From assembly GCF_000238795.1 (NCBI RefSeq), contig NZ_AFNK01000004.1:1-48132 (forward strand): 48,132 bases of DNA, written 5' to 3'. Of this stretch, positions 10,661 to 19,215 are shown in pieces. The translations under genes were made by a program, and so were the position numbers. The first letter of the stretch is position 1, and each line of letters opens with the position of its first letter. This DNA comes from Haemophilus sputorum CCUG 13788 (GTDB lineage: Bacteria > Pseudomonadota > Gammaproteobacteria > Enterobacterales > Pasteurellaceae). Under the pieces are notes generated by a model that was not told where the DNA came from, did no database searches, and saw only the letters and a list, made by a program, of their open reading frames with translations.

Positions 10661-11512
10661 TTATTCAAAATCTTCATCAGAATAAAACTGTTCTTTTCCA
10701 GCTTTTATCTTTTTTAGTTTTTCTACACGCATTCTATTTTCGCTCATTAAACAATAATGCTCTCCTAATCCAGGATCAACAAGAGCACATTTACTATTTC
10801 GATAACGAATCCAAGTTTTTTGAAAGGTTTCTAGTCCTTTTAAATCATAGTTAACTTCATTTAAATCTGAGCTTTGTTTTATCTGTTTGGTGATTTCTTG
10901 ATATAGCTGATTGATTTGTTTCTTGTATTGTTCTGAAGTGGAGTCTATGCAATAACTTACAACAGCATTATTGATGCTAGCTTCTGGATCTTCTTTTTTT
11001 AACTCTTTAATCGTTTTATCAAGACATTGTGAATAAGCATCTTTACTAAGATTAGGATTCTTTTCCGTTGAATAAAAAAGTTCTTCTCCTGCCTTTATCT
11101 TTTTTAGTTTCTCTATACGTTGTTCATTCTCATTCATTAAGCAAGAAAGATTTTGTAATCCTGAATTAAAAAGCGCACATTTATTATTTCGATACTGAAT
11201 CCAAGTTTTTTGAGCAGTTTCTAATTGACTCAATTCATCAATGGCATCATTTGAATTTGTTGCTTTTTTAATTTTTTCGGTAATTTCTTTATATAACTTG
11301 TTAATTTTTTGTTTGTATATATATGAGGTGTATTCCATGCAATTAGCTACAATAGCATTATTGATGTTAGCTTCAGGATCTTCTTTAATAGTTTCATCAA
11401 TACATTGTGAATAGATATCTTTTCCACTATTGAGATCGACAGATATATTCCCTTCATTAGCGAGTAAAGGCGAGCAAAGCCAGAGAATAGCTAATGTGGT
11501 AAGTTTTTTCAT
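10661..11512 (-). CDS. Secreted protein with two tandem LprI-like (DUF1311) domains
   Basis: The 283 residues begin with a signal peptide (MKKLTTLAILWLCSPLLANEG, cleavage probably after ANE or LAN). Two homologous units follow, at about residues 33-140 and 156-275. Each contains a Cys, a LE-x-x-QKTWIxYRNxKCAL core and a C-terminal E-x-x-RxEKLKKIKAG. This core resembles the lysozyme-inhibitor LprI N-terminal domain (DUF1311). The units are similar enough to imply an internal duplication. A periplasmic or exported inhibitor of lysozyme-type enzymes is an inference from the family; the true target is unknown. The ATG has AAGGAAGGA upstream and lies only 17 nt beyond the tracrRNA terminator, so no separate promoter fits in between. 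Confidence 0.75.
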   Translation of the reverse strand: MKKLTTLAILWLCSPLLANEGNISVDLNSGKDIYSQCIDETIKEDPEANINNAIVANCMEYTSYIYKQKINKLYKEITEKIKKATNSNDAIDELSQLETAQKTWIQYRNNKCALFNSGLQNLSCLMNENEQRIEKLKKIKAGEELFYSTEKNPNLSKDAYSQCLDKTIKELKKEDPEASINNAVVSYCIDSTSEQYKKQINQLYQEITKQIKQSSDLNEVNYDLKGLETFQKTWIRYRNSKCALVDPGLGEHYCLMSENRMRVEKLKKIKAGKEQFYSDEDFE

Positions 11513-11529
11513 AGCGTCCTTCCTTAAAT

Positions 11530-11631
11530 AAAAAAGATGCCCCTTAAAACCGAAATTTTAAGGGGCAGAGCTTTGCGAGAAATTCATCTCTTATTGTAAC
11601 AACGTTTTTCATTTCGCAGTGCTATTACAAT
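11530..11631 (-). ncRNA. tracrRNA of the type II-C CRISPR-Cas9 system
   Basis: On the minus strand the predicted RNA begins ATTGTAATAGCACTGCGAAA, which contains an anti-repeat. It can pair over about 21 bp with the CRISPR repeat (CATTTCGCAGTGCTAT side), then after a small bulge form a second short duplex with GTTGTAGC. A short GAGA/TCTC hairpin follows, then an 11-bp terminator stem (GCCCCTTAAAA / TTTTAAGGGGC, loop CGAAAT-like) and a T run at 11530-11535. The layout closely resembles the Neisseria meningitidis tracrRNA. Length of about 102 nt is set by the promoter at 11638-11666 and the terminator. It is transcribed divergently from cas9. Confidence 0.9.
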
Positions 11632-11637
11632 GAGGAA

Positions 11638-11666
11638 ATTCTATCGTTTTATTTTTTTATCGTCAA
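11638..11666 (-). promoter_or_regulatory. Sigma-70 promoter of tracrRNA
   Basis: On the minus strand a -35 TTGACG (11661-11666) and a -10 TAGAAT (11638-11643) are separated by exactly 17 nt. The expected start is about 7 nt further, near 11631, exactly at the beginning of the anti-repeat. Confidence 0.8.
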
Positions 11667-11687
11667 TCTACTTTTTTTGCAAAAAGT

Positions 11688-11696
11688 TGATAAAAT
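11688..11696 (+). promoter_or_regulatory. Possible extended -10 of the cas9 promoter
   Basis: TGATAAAAT (TGn plus TAAAAT) lies 34 bp upstream of the cas9 ATG and back-to-back with the tracrRNA promoter. The -35 region overlaps that of tracrRNA on the other strand. No strong -35 is seen. Confidence 0.45.
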
Positions 11697-11729
11697 TTAA
11701 CTGCTTACTTCTACATAAGGAATAAATTT

Positions 11730-14700
11730 ATGAAAAACACTTCTTTAAATTATGTACTTGGTCTAGACCTCGGTATCTCCTCTGTAGGTTGGGCTGTAGT
11801 TGAAATTGACGAAAAAGAGAATCCTCTGAGTTTAATTGATGTTGGTGTACGTACTTTCGAACGAGCAGAAACGCAAAAAGGTGAGAGCTTAGCACTTGCT
11901 CGCCGTTTAGCCCGCTCTGCTCGTCGATTAACTCAGCGTCGCGTTGCTCGTCTGAAAAAAGCAAAACGACTTCTAAAATCAGAAAATATCCTATTATCCA
12001 CTGATGAATGTCTTCCTCATCAAGTTTGGCAACTACGTGTTGAAGGTTTAGAGCGCAAACTTGAACGCCAAGAATGGGCTGCAGTGTTATTACATTTAAT
12101 TAAACACCGAGGCTATTTATCTCAGCGTAAAAATGAAAGTAAAAGCGAAAATAAAGAGCTAGGCGCGCTATTAAGCGGTGTAGCCAATAATCATAAATTA
12201 CTGCAACAAACTACATATCGCACGCCTGCAGAACTTGCTGTAAAAAAATTTGAGGTCGAAGAAGGTCATATCCGTAATCAGCAAGGTTCATATACCCATA
12301 CTTTTAGCCGATTAGACTTACTCTCCGAAATGGAGCTGCTTTTCTCTCGTCAACAACACTTCGGTAATCCATTCACTTCAGAAAAATTATTAGAAAATTT
12401 GACTGCACTTTTAATGTGGCAAAAACCTGCCTTATCTGGTGATGCTATCTTAAAAATGCTTGGTAAATGTACTTTTGAAAATGAGTACAAAGCAGCTAAA
12501 CACACTTATTCCGCAGAACGTTTTATTTGGATAACGAAATTAAATAATTTACGTATTCAAGAAAATGGCTTAGAGCGTGCTTTAAATGATAATGAACGTT
12601 TAGCATTAATGAAACAACCTTATGAAAAAGCTAAATTAACTTATGCACAAGTTCGCTCAATCTTAAACTTATCTGATGAGGCAATCTTTAAAGGTCTCCG
12701 TTATTCTGGTGAAGATAAAAAGACCAGTGAAACCAAAACAGTACTGATGGAAATGAAAGCTTACCATCAAATCCGTTTAGCTTTAGAAAAAAATGATTTG
12801 AAAACAGAATGGGCTGAATTAAAGGTTAATTCATCATTGTTAGATGAAATTGGCACCGCATTTTCATTATATAAAACGGATGAAGACATCAGCACTTGCT
12901 TAGCTGGAAAACTCTCTCAGCCTGTATTAAATGCCTTATTGGAAAATCTTAATTTTGATAAATTTATTCAATTATCTCTTAAAGCTTTACATAAAATTCT
13001 ACCATTAATGCAGCAAGGGCTACGTTATGATGAAGCTTGTGCTGAAATTTATGGCGATCATTATGGTAAAAAAACAGAAGAAAACCATCTATTATTGCCA
13101 CAGATTCCAGCTGATGAAATCCGTAATCCTGTGGTTTTACGAACATTAACACAGGCTCGTAAAGTAATTAATGGAGTAGTGAGATTATATAGTTCGCCTG
13201 CTCGTATTCATATTGAAACAGGACGAGAAGTTGGCAAATCTTACCAAGATCGTCGTGAGCTAGAAAAACGTCAGGAAGAGAATCGTAAACAGCGTGAAAA
13301 AGCAATTAGTGAAATTAAAACATTATTCCCTAATTTTTCTGGTGAACCGAAGGCCAAAGACATTTTGAAAATGCGCTTATACTATCAGCAAAATGCGAAA
13401 TGTTTATATTCTGGTAAACCTTTAGAATTACACCGTTTGTTAGAACAAGGTTATGTAGAAATAGATCACGCTTTACCGTTTTCCCGTACTTGGGATGATA
13501 GCTTTAATAATAAAGTGCTAGTGCTGGCTAATGAAAACCAAAACAAAGGCAATCTAACACCTTTTGAATGGCTTGATGGTAAAAATAACAGCGAACGTTG
13601 GAAAGCATTCAAAGCATTGGTTGAAACGAGTGCATTCCCTTATACGAAAAAACAACGCATCCTAAGCCAAAAGCTTGATGAGAAAGGGTTTATTGAGCGT
13701 AACCTAAACGATACTCGCTATGTTGCCCGTTTCTTGTGTAACTTTATTGCAGATAATATGCACTTAACTGGCGAAGGAAAACGTAAAGTATTTGCTTCCA
13801 ATGGGCAAATTACAGCTTTACTTCGTGGCCGTTGGGGATTAGCAAAATCACGTGAAGATAATGATCGACATCATGCCTTAGATGCGGTTGTGGTGGCTTG
13901 CTCCACAGTCTCAATGCAACAAAAAATCACGCGTTTTGTTCGCTTTGAGGAAGGTAATGTATTTACAGGTGAGCGAATAGATCGTGAAACAGGTGAAATT
14001 ATCCCATTACATTTCCCTGCGCCATGGAAATTTTTCAGAGAAGAAGTTGAAATCCGTATTTTTAGTGATAATCCAAAACTTGAGCTAGAAAATAGATTGA
14101 TAGCTCGCCCACAAGCAAACCATGAATTTGTACAACCGCTATTTGTTTCTCGTATGCCAACACGCAAAATGATTGGCCAAGGACATATGGAAACCATTAA
14201 GTCAGCCAAACGTTTAAATGAAGGATTGAGCGTCATTAAAATGCTATTAACTAAATTGAGATTAAAAGATTTAGAATCAATGGTGAATCGTGAGCGTGAA
14301 AAAGAATTATATGAAGCGCTAAAAGCTCGTCTAGAGGCCTTTAATGATGAACCTGCTAAAGCGTTTGCTGAACCTTTCATGAAAAAAGGTGGGGCTATTG
14401 TTAAATCAGTGCGAGTAGAACAAGTACAAAAATCCGGCGTATTAGTCCGTGATGGTAATGGTGTGGCAGATAATGCTTCTATGGTAAGAGTAGATGTTTT
14501 CACTAAAGGTGGAAAATATTTTCTTGTGCCAATTTATACTTGGCAAGTAGCTAAGGGTATTTTGCCTAATAAAGCCGTTATTCAAGGAAAAAATGAAGAA
14601 GATTGGGAGGTAATGGATGATGCGACGTTTAGATTTTCATTACACCAAAATGATTTAGTAAAATTAGTCACTAAAAAGAAAACTATTTTTGGCTACTTTA

Positions 14701-14888
14701 ATGGGCTTAATCGTGCCACAGGTAATATTGATATTAAAGAGCATGATTTAGAAAAGTCTAAAGTTAAAGATGGTATTCATCAAAGTATCGGTATTAAACT
14801 TGCTCTTTCTTTTGAAAAATATCAAGTAGATGAGCTTGGTAAAAATATTCGTTTATGTAAATCAAGTAAACGCCAAGCTGTTCGTTAA
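11730..14888 (+). CDS. cas9: CRISPR-associated endonuclease Cas9, type II-C
   Basis: RNA-guided DNA nuclease of the adaptive immune system. At 1052 residues it is a compact II-C Cas9 (N. meningitidis 1082). RuvC-I is at [13 protein letters not shown] with D13. An Arg-rich bridge helix (about residues 52-80) follows. RuvC-II is [12 protein letters not shown] with E496. The HNH motif is [17 protein letters not shown] with H580 and a later N-x-NK. RuvC-III is [12 protein letters not shown] with H714, H715 and D718. The remainder is the wedge and PAM-interacting region, whose specificity cannot be read from sequence. All catalytic residues are present, so it should be active. RBS is AAGGAA about 8 nt upstream. 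There is no Csn2 or Cas4 gene, which defines II-C. Confidence 0.97.
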   Translation: MKNTSLNYVLGLDLGISSVGWAVVEIDEKENPLSLIDVGVRTFERAETQKGESLALARRLARSARRLTQRRVARLKKAKRLLKSENILLSTDECLPHQVWQLRVEGLERKLERQEWAAVLLHLIKHRGYLSQRKNESKSENKELGALLSGVANNHKLLQQTTYRTPAELAVKKFEVEEGHIRNQQGSYTHTFSRLDLLSEMELLFSRQQHFGNPFTSEKLLENLTALLMWQKPALSGDAILKMLGKCTFENEYKAAKHTYSAERFIWITKLNNLRIQENGLERALNDNERLALMKQPYEKAKLTYAQVRSILNLSDEAIFKGLRYSGEDKKTSETKTVLMEMKAYHQIRLALEKNDLKTEWAELKVNSSLLDEIGTAFSLYKTDEDISTCLAGKLSQPVLNALLENLNFDKFIQLSLKALHKILPLMQQGLRYDEACAEIYGDHYGKKTEENHLLLPQIPADEIRNPVVLRTLTQARKVINGVVRLYSSPARIHIETGREVGKSYQDRRELEKRQEENRKQREKAISEIKTLFPNFSGEPKAKDILKMRLYYQQNAKCLYSGKPLELHRLLEQGYVEIDHALPFSRTWDDSFNNKVLVLANENQNKGNLTPFEWLDGKNNSERWKAFKALVETSAFPYTKKQRILSQKLDEKGFIERNLNDTRYVARFLCNFIADNMHLTGEGKRKVFASNGQITALLRGRWGLAKSREDNDRHHALDAVVVACSTVSMQQKITRFVRFEEGNVFTGERIDRETGEIIPLHFPAPWKFFREEVEIRIFSDNPKLELENRLIARPQANHEFVQPLFVSRMPTRKMIGQGHMETIKSAKRLNEGLSVIKMLLTKLRLKDLESMVNREREKELYEALKARLEAFNDEPAKAFAEPFMKKGGAIVKSVRVEQVQKSGVLVRDGNGVADNASMVRVDVFTKGGKYFLVPIYTWQVAKGILPNKAVIQGKNEEDWEVMDDATFRFSLHQNDLVKLVTKKKTIFGYFNGLNRATGNIDIKEHDLEKSKVKDGIHQSIGIKLALSFEKYQVDELGKNIRLCKSSKRQAVR

Positions 14889-14895
14889 TTGCTTG

Positions 14896-14931
14896 AAATC
14901 CCCATACGTATTATACGTATGGGGATTTTTT
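14896..14931 (+). terminator. Strong terminator-like hairpin between cas9 and cas1
   Basis: A 16-nt arm AAATCCCCATACGTAT is repeated inverted as ATACGTATGGGGATTT with one base between (effectively a stem of about 14 bp with a small loop), followed by TTTTT. The cas1 ribosome site starts 2-3 nt later, so cas1-cas2 expression needs read-through or a promoter inside cas9. Confidence 0.8.
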
Positions 14932-14944
14932 GTAAGGAGTCATG

Positions 14945-15862
14945 ATGACATGGAGAAGTATTTTAATTAGTAAAGGGGGAAAACTCTCTTTACAACAGCA
15001 ACAAATGCTTATTCAGCAAGAAGGGCATGAATTTACTGTACCACTTGAAGATATTGCCATTGTGGTTGTAGAAAGCCGAGAAACAGTTATTACTTTTCCA
15101 TTGCTTTCTGCATTTGGTTTATATGGCATTACGTTATTAAGCTGCGATGAACAGTTTTTACCTTGTGGGCAATGGCTGCCTTTTAATCAATATTATCGTC
15201 AATTGAAAATATTAAAGCTGCAGCTAGAAGCAAGTTTGCCTCTCAAAAAACAGCTCTGGCAGAAGATTATTCAACAAAAAATCCGTAATCAAGCAAAAGT
15301 GTTATCACTTTGCAATTTCCAAGAAAAATCCGACCGCTTGCTTCAGTTAGCAAACCTTGTTAAATCAGGAGATAAAGATAACCTTGAAGCACAAAGCGCT
15401 GTTATTTATTTTCCTCAATTATTTGGTACAGGGTTTAAACGAAAAACAGAAGAGAGTGCTATTAATGCTCATCTTAATTATGCCTATACGATAGTGAGAT
15501 CTGCAGTTGCTCGTAGTTTAGTGCTTTATGGTTGGTTACCTCAATTAGGGATTTTCCATCATAATGAATTAAATGCTTTTAATTTAGCAGATGATTTTAT
15601 TGAGCCTTTTCGCCCGGTTGTTGATTTACTGGTGTGCGATTTTGTAATGAAAAAACAGTTGCCATCATCACTTAGTCCAACCTCAAAACAAAAATTAATT
15701 AAGATTTTGCATTATCAGCTGCTTTTTAAGCAAGAAGAAGTGAGCGTTTTAACCGCAATTGATAAAACAATCGCATCTTTTCAAGCTGCGTTAAGCCAGA
15801 AAAATGCAACTTTATTACAACTCCCAGAGATCTGCGAATTACAGGAGTATCAATATGAGTAA
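14945..15862 (+). CDS. cas1: CRISPR-associated endonuclease Cas1 (type II)
   Basis: Integrase of the Cas1-Cas2 complex that inserts new spacers into the array. 305 residues, typical for type II. The family N-terminus [16 protein letters not shown] is clear. The metal-site Glu is in [11 protein letters not shown] (about residue 148), and the His is in [23 protein letters not shown], which also supplies the acidic residue. An ATG at 14942 also exists, but AAGGAG lies only 2 nt from it and 5 nt from 14945, and MTWRS is the conserved start. A USS-like GACCGCTTGC is embedded at 15332. It overlaps cas2 by 8 nt. Confidence 0.95.
   Translation: MTWRSILISKGGKLSLQQQQMLIQQEGHEFTVPLEDIAIVVVESRETVITFPLLSAFGLYGITLLSCDEQFLPCGQWLPFNQYYRQLKILKLQLEASLPLKKQLWQKIIQQKIRNQAKVLSLCNFQEKSDRLLQLANLVKSGDKDNLEAQSAVIYFPQLFGTGFKRKTEESAINAHLNYAYTIVRSAVARSLVLYGWLPQLGIFHHNELNAFNLADDFIEPFRPVVDLLVCDFVMKKQLPSSLSPTSKQKLIKILHYQLLFKQEEVSVLTAIDKTIASFQAALSQKNATLLQLPEICELQEYQYE
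15332..15341 (-). repeat. USS-like core inside cas1
   Basis: GACCGCTTGC on the plus strand, that is GCAAGCGGTC on the minus strand, is a one-base variant of the ACAAGCGGTC core. Its presence within cas1 suggests the locus has long resided in, or moved between, Pasteurellaceae. Confidence 0.55.
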
Positions 15863-16181
15863 GGAGATATTTATGCGTATGATCGTATTATTTGATTTAC
15901 CCGTAACTACTAAAGCTAAAATGCGGGCTGCAAACCAATTTCGCCAATTTCTATTAAAAGACGGTTATCAAATGTTACAACTTTCTATTTATACTCGGAT
16001 TATTCGAGGTCGAGATGCGATGGAAAAACACCATAAAAGGTTAGTTACTCATTTGCCAGAAGAAGGTTCAATTCGTTGTTTGGCTATTACAGAGAAACAA
16101 TTTGCGAATATGGAAATTTTAGTTGGTGAGCAAAAACTTCAAGAAAAAAAGGTCAATTCAGATCAATTATTGCTTTTCTAG
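15855..16181 (+). CDS. cas2: CRISPR-associated protein Cas2 (type II)
   Basis: Structural partner of Cas1 in spacer acquisition. 108 residues with the Cas2 ferredoxin-like fold signature: first beta strand [11 protein letters not shown], then [21 protein letters not shown] and ITEKQF near the end. The frame runs back to 15804, but [14 protein letters not shown] resembles the S. pyogenes Cas2 start (MSYRYMRMILMFD) and has AGGAG 6 nt upstream. An internal ATG at 15873 with AAGGAG is an alternative giving 102 residues. It overlaps the cas1 end. Confidence 0.93.
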   Translation: MSKEIFMRMIVLFDLPVTTKAKMRAANQFRQFLLKDGYQMLQLSIYTRIIRGRDAMEKHHKRLVTHLPEEGSIRCLAITEKQFANMEILVGEQKLQEKKVNSDQLLLF

Positions 16182-16201
16182 CCTCATTTTTAAAAGCCTA
16201 A

Positions 16202-16234
16202 AAAAGCCCCGAAACCTTGCGGTATGGGGCTTTT
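16202..16234. terminator. Bidirectional terminator between cas2 and the CRISPR array
   Basis: AAAAGCCCC / GGGGCTTTT with an inner ACC/GGT pair. It has A residues on one side and T residues on the other, so it can end the cas mRNA (plus) and the crRNA transcripts (minus) that run out of the array. It lies in the 63-bp stretch that would be the cas-proximal leader. Confidence 0.75.
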
Positions 16235-16244
16235 AAATGTCCCA

Positions 16245-17138
16245 ATTATAGCACTGCGAAATGAAAAAGGGAGCTACAACACGGTAAAACACGTTCAGAT
16301 AAAGATGTGGATTATAGCACTGCGAAATGAAAAAGGGAGCTACAACTGACTACTTGCAAGTAAAAGTGTAGCATTAATTATAGCACTGCGAAATGAAAAA
16401 GGGAGCTACAACGAACAGCAGTATCAAATATTGCTAGTCCGCATTATAGCACTGCGAAATGAAAAAGGGAGCTACAACTTCAAGATTAATGATGTCTCTT
16501 TTGAATTTATTATAGCACTGCGAAATGAAAAAGGGAGCTACAACTTTATTTACCTTTTTAACTTCTTTTAAATTATTATAGCACTGCGAAATGAAAAAGG
16601 GAGCTACAACTGTAAAACGTATAATACAAGCTAGACCCGAATTATAGCACTGCGAAATGAAAAAGGGAGCTACAACTTCTGATTGATTGAATAAATGTTA
16701 GTCTTTATTATAGCACTGCGAAATGAAAAAGGGAGCTACAACTGATGATGAACTCTTAAAAAAGGTAAAAGAATTATAGCACTGCGAAATGAAAAAGGGA
16801 GCTACAACATGGTTAGTAAAGGGAATGAACCTAGCTGGATTATAGCACTGCGAAATGAAAAAGGGAGCTACAACAAATACGGTAAGTGTATCAGCAAGGG
16901 CTTTATTATAGCACTGCGAAATGAAAAAGGGAACTACAACCAAAAAGAACCACGTAGTATAAGGATAGCTATTATAGCACTGCGAAATGAAAAAGGGAGC
17001 TACAACCACTGGTGGCGAGTACTGTAATGCAACATCATTATAGCACTGCGAAATGAAAAAGGGAGCTACAACATGTCATAGGTCATCCTCAAGGTGCGAT
17101 TAATTATAGCACTGCGAAATGAAAAAGGATTCCAATCA
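16245..17138 (-). CRISPR. Type II-C CRISPR array: 13 full repeats, one degenerate repeat, 13 spacers
   Basis: The 36-bp repeat begins ATTATAGCACTGCGAAATGA on the plus strand and ends AGGGAGCTACAAC. In crRNA sense (minus) it starts GTTGTAGCTCCC and ends GTGCTATAAT. Copies start every 66 bp from 16245 to 17037, and the fourteenth (17103) keeps only its first 26 bases. All 13 spacers are exactly 30 bp. The repeat at 16905 has one change (GAACTACAAC for GAGCTACAAC). Each full repeat, and the degenerate one, ends in TGCTATAAT, a consensus extended -10, in crRNA direction; initiation about 6 nt into the spacer would give crRNAs with 24-nt guides, as in Neisseria. Spacer targets cannot be determined from sequence alone. 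Confidence 0.97.
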
Positions 17139-17151
17139 ACACTTTATTGCA

Positions 17152-17186
17152 AACAAGCGGTCAAAATTGACCGCTTGTTATTTTTT
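17152..17186. terminator. Terminator made of two inverted USS cores
   Basis: AACAAGCGGTCAA / TTGACCGCTTGTT are inverted with 2 nt between (stem about 11 bp once a loop is allowed), followed on the plus strand by ATTTTTT. It lies between the array's degenerate end and the convergent end of bcr. The arms are complete uptake-signal cores. Confidence 0.75.
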
Positions 17187-17187
17187 A

Positions 17188-18381
17188 TTATTTACTTGCT
17201 TTACAAGAAAGGAAATAGTAAGCAGCAAAACTGAGAATCGTACAAAGTGCCATGGCATAGAGCATTGGGCGTTCGCTTTGGATTTCAAAGCCAGAAAGCA
17301 AGAAGCCTGCGAGTGAGCCAATACCAAATCGAGCGGTGCCTGCAATAGCGTTAGCCGTGCCAGCCATTTCTGGATAGCGTTCTAAAATAGCGGCGGTAGC
17401 GTTGCTGCCAATGGTGGATATTGTGCCGACAAAAAATGGAATGCTGAGTGCCATTGCCCAGAAGCCAAGGTTAAAGGTGGCAACACAAGCTAAAAAGAGG
17501 CCGCTAATAAGCTGAATACCCAAGCCAATTCTTAGCATCTTTTCTGAACCAATTTTTGTTACGAATCGACCATTTATCGTAGTGAGTAGCAACATCACAC
17601 AGATGTTTAAGCCAAAAAAGTAACCGAAGTTTTCTTGCGCAATGTTGTAAACACCGATATAAACAATCGAGCCTGAGGTTAAAAAGCAGAACATTCCCGC
17701 AAAGCTCAAGCCACCCACTAAAACATAACCAAGCGTGGCTTTATGCGAGATCAGTGCAACAAAATTTTTTAGCACTTGTTTAAGTTTCAGCGGCTGGCGT
17801 TTTTCTTTCGGTAAGGTTTCAGGGATTTTCCAGCCAACTAATAACATGGAGATAAGCCCCATTGCCATGAGTAGATAGAAAATAGCATGCCAGTGAAAAT
17901 AGCGCGCCGTGTAGCCCCCTAAAATCGGGGCAATCAATGGGGCAAGCATCGAAATAATCATAATCACAGACATCATTTGCGCAAAGCGATTACGCTCGAA
18001 TAGATCTCGAACTAAAGCACCTAGTACTACAGCAGGTGCTGCGCCACATAAGCCTTGAATGAGGCGAAGTAGATAAAAGCTTTCAATGCTCGCAACTTGA
18101 GTTAAGAAGAATGCCGCAATAGAAGCACCACATAATCCTAATAAAATAATGGGTTTACGCCCGAAGCTATCGGCAATTGGCCCCCAAAATAGTTGCCCGA
18201 CCGCAAAGCCAATCGTAAAAATGGCTAATGTGGTTTGGACTTTTTCTTGAGAAACTGCAAGATCTTTTGCGATATCCAAAAAAGAGGGCAGATACATATC
18301 AATGGCAAGCGGTGGCAGCATTGCCATCATGCCAAGAATAATAAAAAAGCACGGATGCGGTTTATTGCTTGATTGTTTCAT
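17188..18381 (-). CDS. bcr: Bcr/CflA-family drug efflux transporter (MFS)
   Basis: Inner-membrane proton antiporter of the major facilitator superfamily (DHA1, Bcr/CflA), whose members export bicyclomycin, sulfonamide or chloramphenicol. The 397 residues contain about 12 hydrophobic segments. Family signatures are LPSFLDIAKDL in the first loop, GQLFWGPIADSFGRKPIILLG (MFS motif A), and LVRDLFERNRFAQMMS. Its ATG overlaps the rsuA stop at 18381, the same rsuA-bcr pairing as in E. coli and H. influenzae. The C-terminus ends SCKASK. The actual substrate is not known. Confidence 0.9.
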   Translation of the reverse strand: MKQSSNKPHPCFFIILGMMAMLPPLAIDMYLPSFLDIAKDLAVSQEKVQTTLAIFTIGFAVGQLFWGPIADSFGRKPIILLGLCGASIAAFFLTQVASIESFYLLRLIQGLCGAAPAVVLGALVRDLFERNRFAQMMSVIMIISMLAPLIAPILGGYTARYFHWHAIFYLLMAMGLISMLLVGWKIPETLPKEKRQPLKLKQVLKNFVALISHKATLGYVLVGGLSFAGMFCFLTSGSIVYIGVYNIAQENFGYFFGLNICVMLLLTTINGRFVTKIGSEKMLRIGLGIQLISGLFLACVATFNLGFWAMALSIPFFVGTISTIGSNATAAILERYPEMAGTANAIAGTARFGIGSLAGFLLSGFEIQSERPMLYAMALCTILSFAAYYFLSCKASK

Positions 18382-19076
18382 TAAAAACTCCCGATTTCTT
18401 CATCAGAAAGTCCGCGATATTCGCCCTCTTCCAAAGATTCATCTAATACAATATCACCAATGCGCCAACGATGTAGTGCTTCTACTTTATTGCCGAGTGC
18501 AGCAAACATGCGTTTGACTTGATGATAACGTCCTTCAGAAATAGTGAGATTCACATTGTAATCATCTAAAATTTCCATTTTGGCGGGTAAGCAAGGCTCT
18601 TTTTCGCCCCGTAATAAAATGCCTTCAGCAAGTTGTTGGGCATAAAATGCTTCTACTGGATCGGCTAATGTGACCAAATAAGTTTTTTCACAGTGATGTT
18701 TTGGGGAGGTAATACGGTGCGACCACTGCCCGTCATCAGTAAGTAAGACGAGTCCAGTTGTATCGACATCTAATCGGCCGGCCGTATGTAATTTGTTCAT
18801 TAACGGGTAGTCGAAAAATTGGAAAACCGTTGGATATTCGCCGTCATCATGTGAGCAAACATAGCCTTGTGGTTTATAAAGCATAAAATATTGCCCACCT
18901 TCGAGCCATTCCAGTAATTCGCCTTCATAACGAATGGCATCTTCAGCAGAAACTTTCCGTGCGCCACTTTTTTCTATTTCTTCATTAACGCTAACGACAC
19001 CACTTTTCAGTGCTTTCGCGGCTTGTGAGCGGGTGAGTCCGGTTTGTTCTGCAATAAATTTATCTAAACGCATCAT
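18381..19076 (-). CDS. rsuA: 16S rRNA pseudouridine(516) synthase
   Basis: Isomerises U516 of 16S rRNA to pseudouridine during 30S assembly. 231 residues, as in E. coli RsuA. An N-terminal S4 RNA-binding domain (MRLDKFIAEQTGLTRSQAAK) is followed by the RsuA-family catalytic motif AGRLDVDTTGLVLLTDDG with D103 as the nucleophile. The late SEGRYHQVKRMFAALGNKV is also diagnostic. Two ATGs stand in tandem (19076 and 19073); AAGAGA spacing slightly favours the second. Overlaps bcr downstream. Confidence 0.94.
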   Translation of the reverse strand: MMRLDKFIAEQTGLTRSQAAKALKSGVVSVNEEIEKSGARKVSAEDAIRYEGELLEWLEGGQYFMLYKPQGYVCSHDDGEYPTVFQFFDYPLMNKLHTAGRLDVDTTGLVLLTDDGQWSHRITSPKHHCEKTYLVTLADPVEAFYAQQLAEGILLRGEKEPCLPAKMEILDDYNVNLTISEGRYHQVKRMFAALGNKVEALHRWRIGDIVLDESLEEGEYRGLSDEEIGSF

Positions 19077-19114
19077 TATCTCTTTTTAGTTGATTTGCAA
19101 TCGAGGGAAAGAAA

Positions 19115-19148
19115 ATGACCGCTTGTACAGCAAGCACAAACGGTCATT
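19115..19148 (-). terminator. Terminator-like hairpin after menC, with one USS arm
   Basis: AATGACCGCTTGT and ACAAACGGTCATT can pair over 13 bp with one mismatch. One arm is an intact USS, the other a degraded one (AAACGGT). On the minus strand a pyrimidine run (ATTTTCTTTCC) follows. Confidence 0.55.
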
Positions 19149-19215
19149 CCTTTGATTGATTCTATCGGGCAATTACGCCGTCTATTTGCCTTAAATTTTC
19201 AGCCAAATAATAGCA

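Noticed and set aside
13871-14503. 210-residue minus-strand frame inside cas9
   Set aside because: It lies antisense to a fully conserved Cas9 RuvC-III/C-terminal region and shows only shadow composition (Ser/Arg/Phe rich).
16698-17027. Open frames across the CRISPR array encoding repeats such as VVAPFFISQCYN
   Set aside because: They arise from reading the 36-bp repeats plus 30-bp spacers, a 66-bp period divisible by three. No ribosome site or other protein signal supports them.
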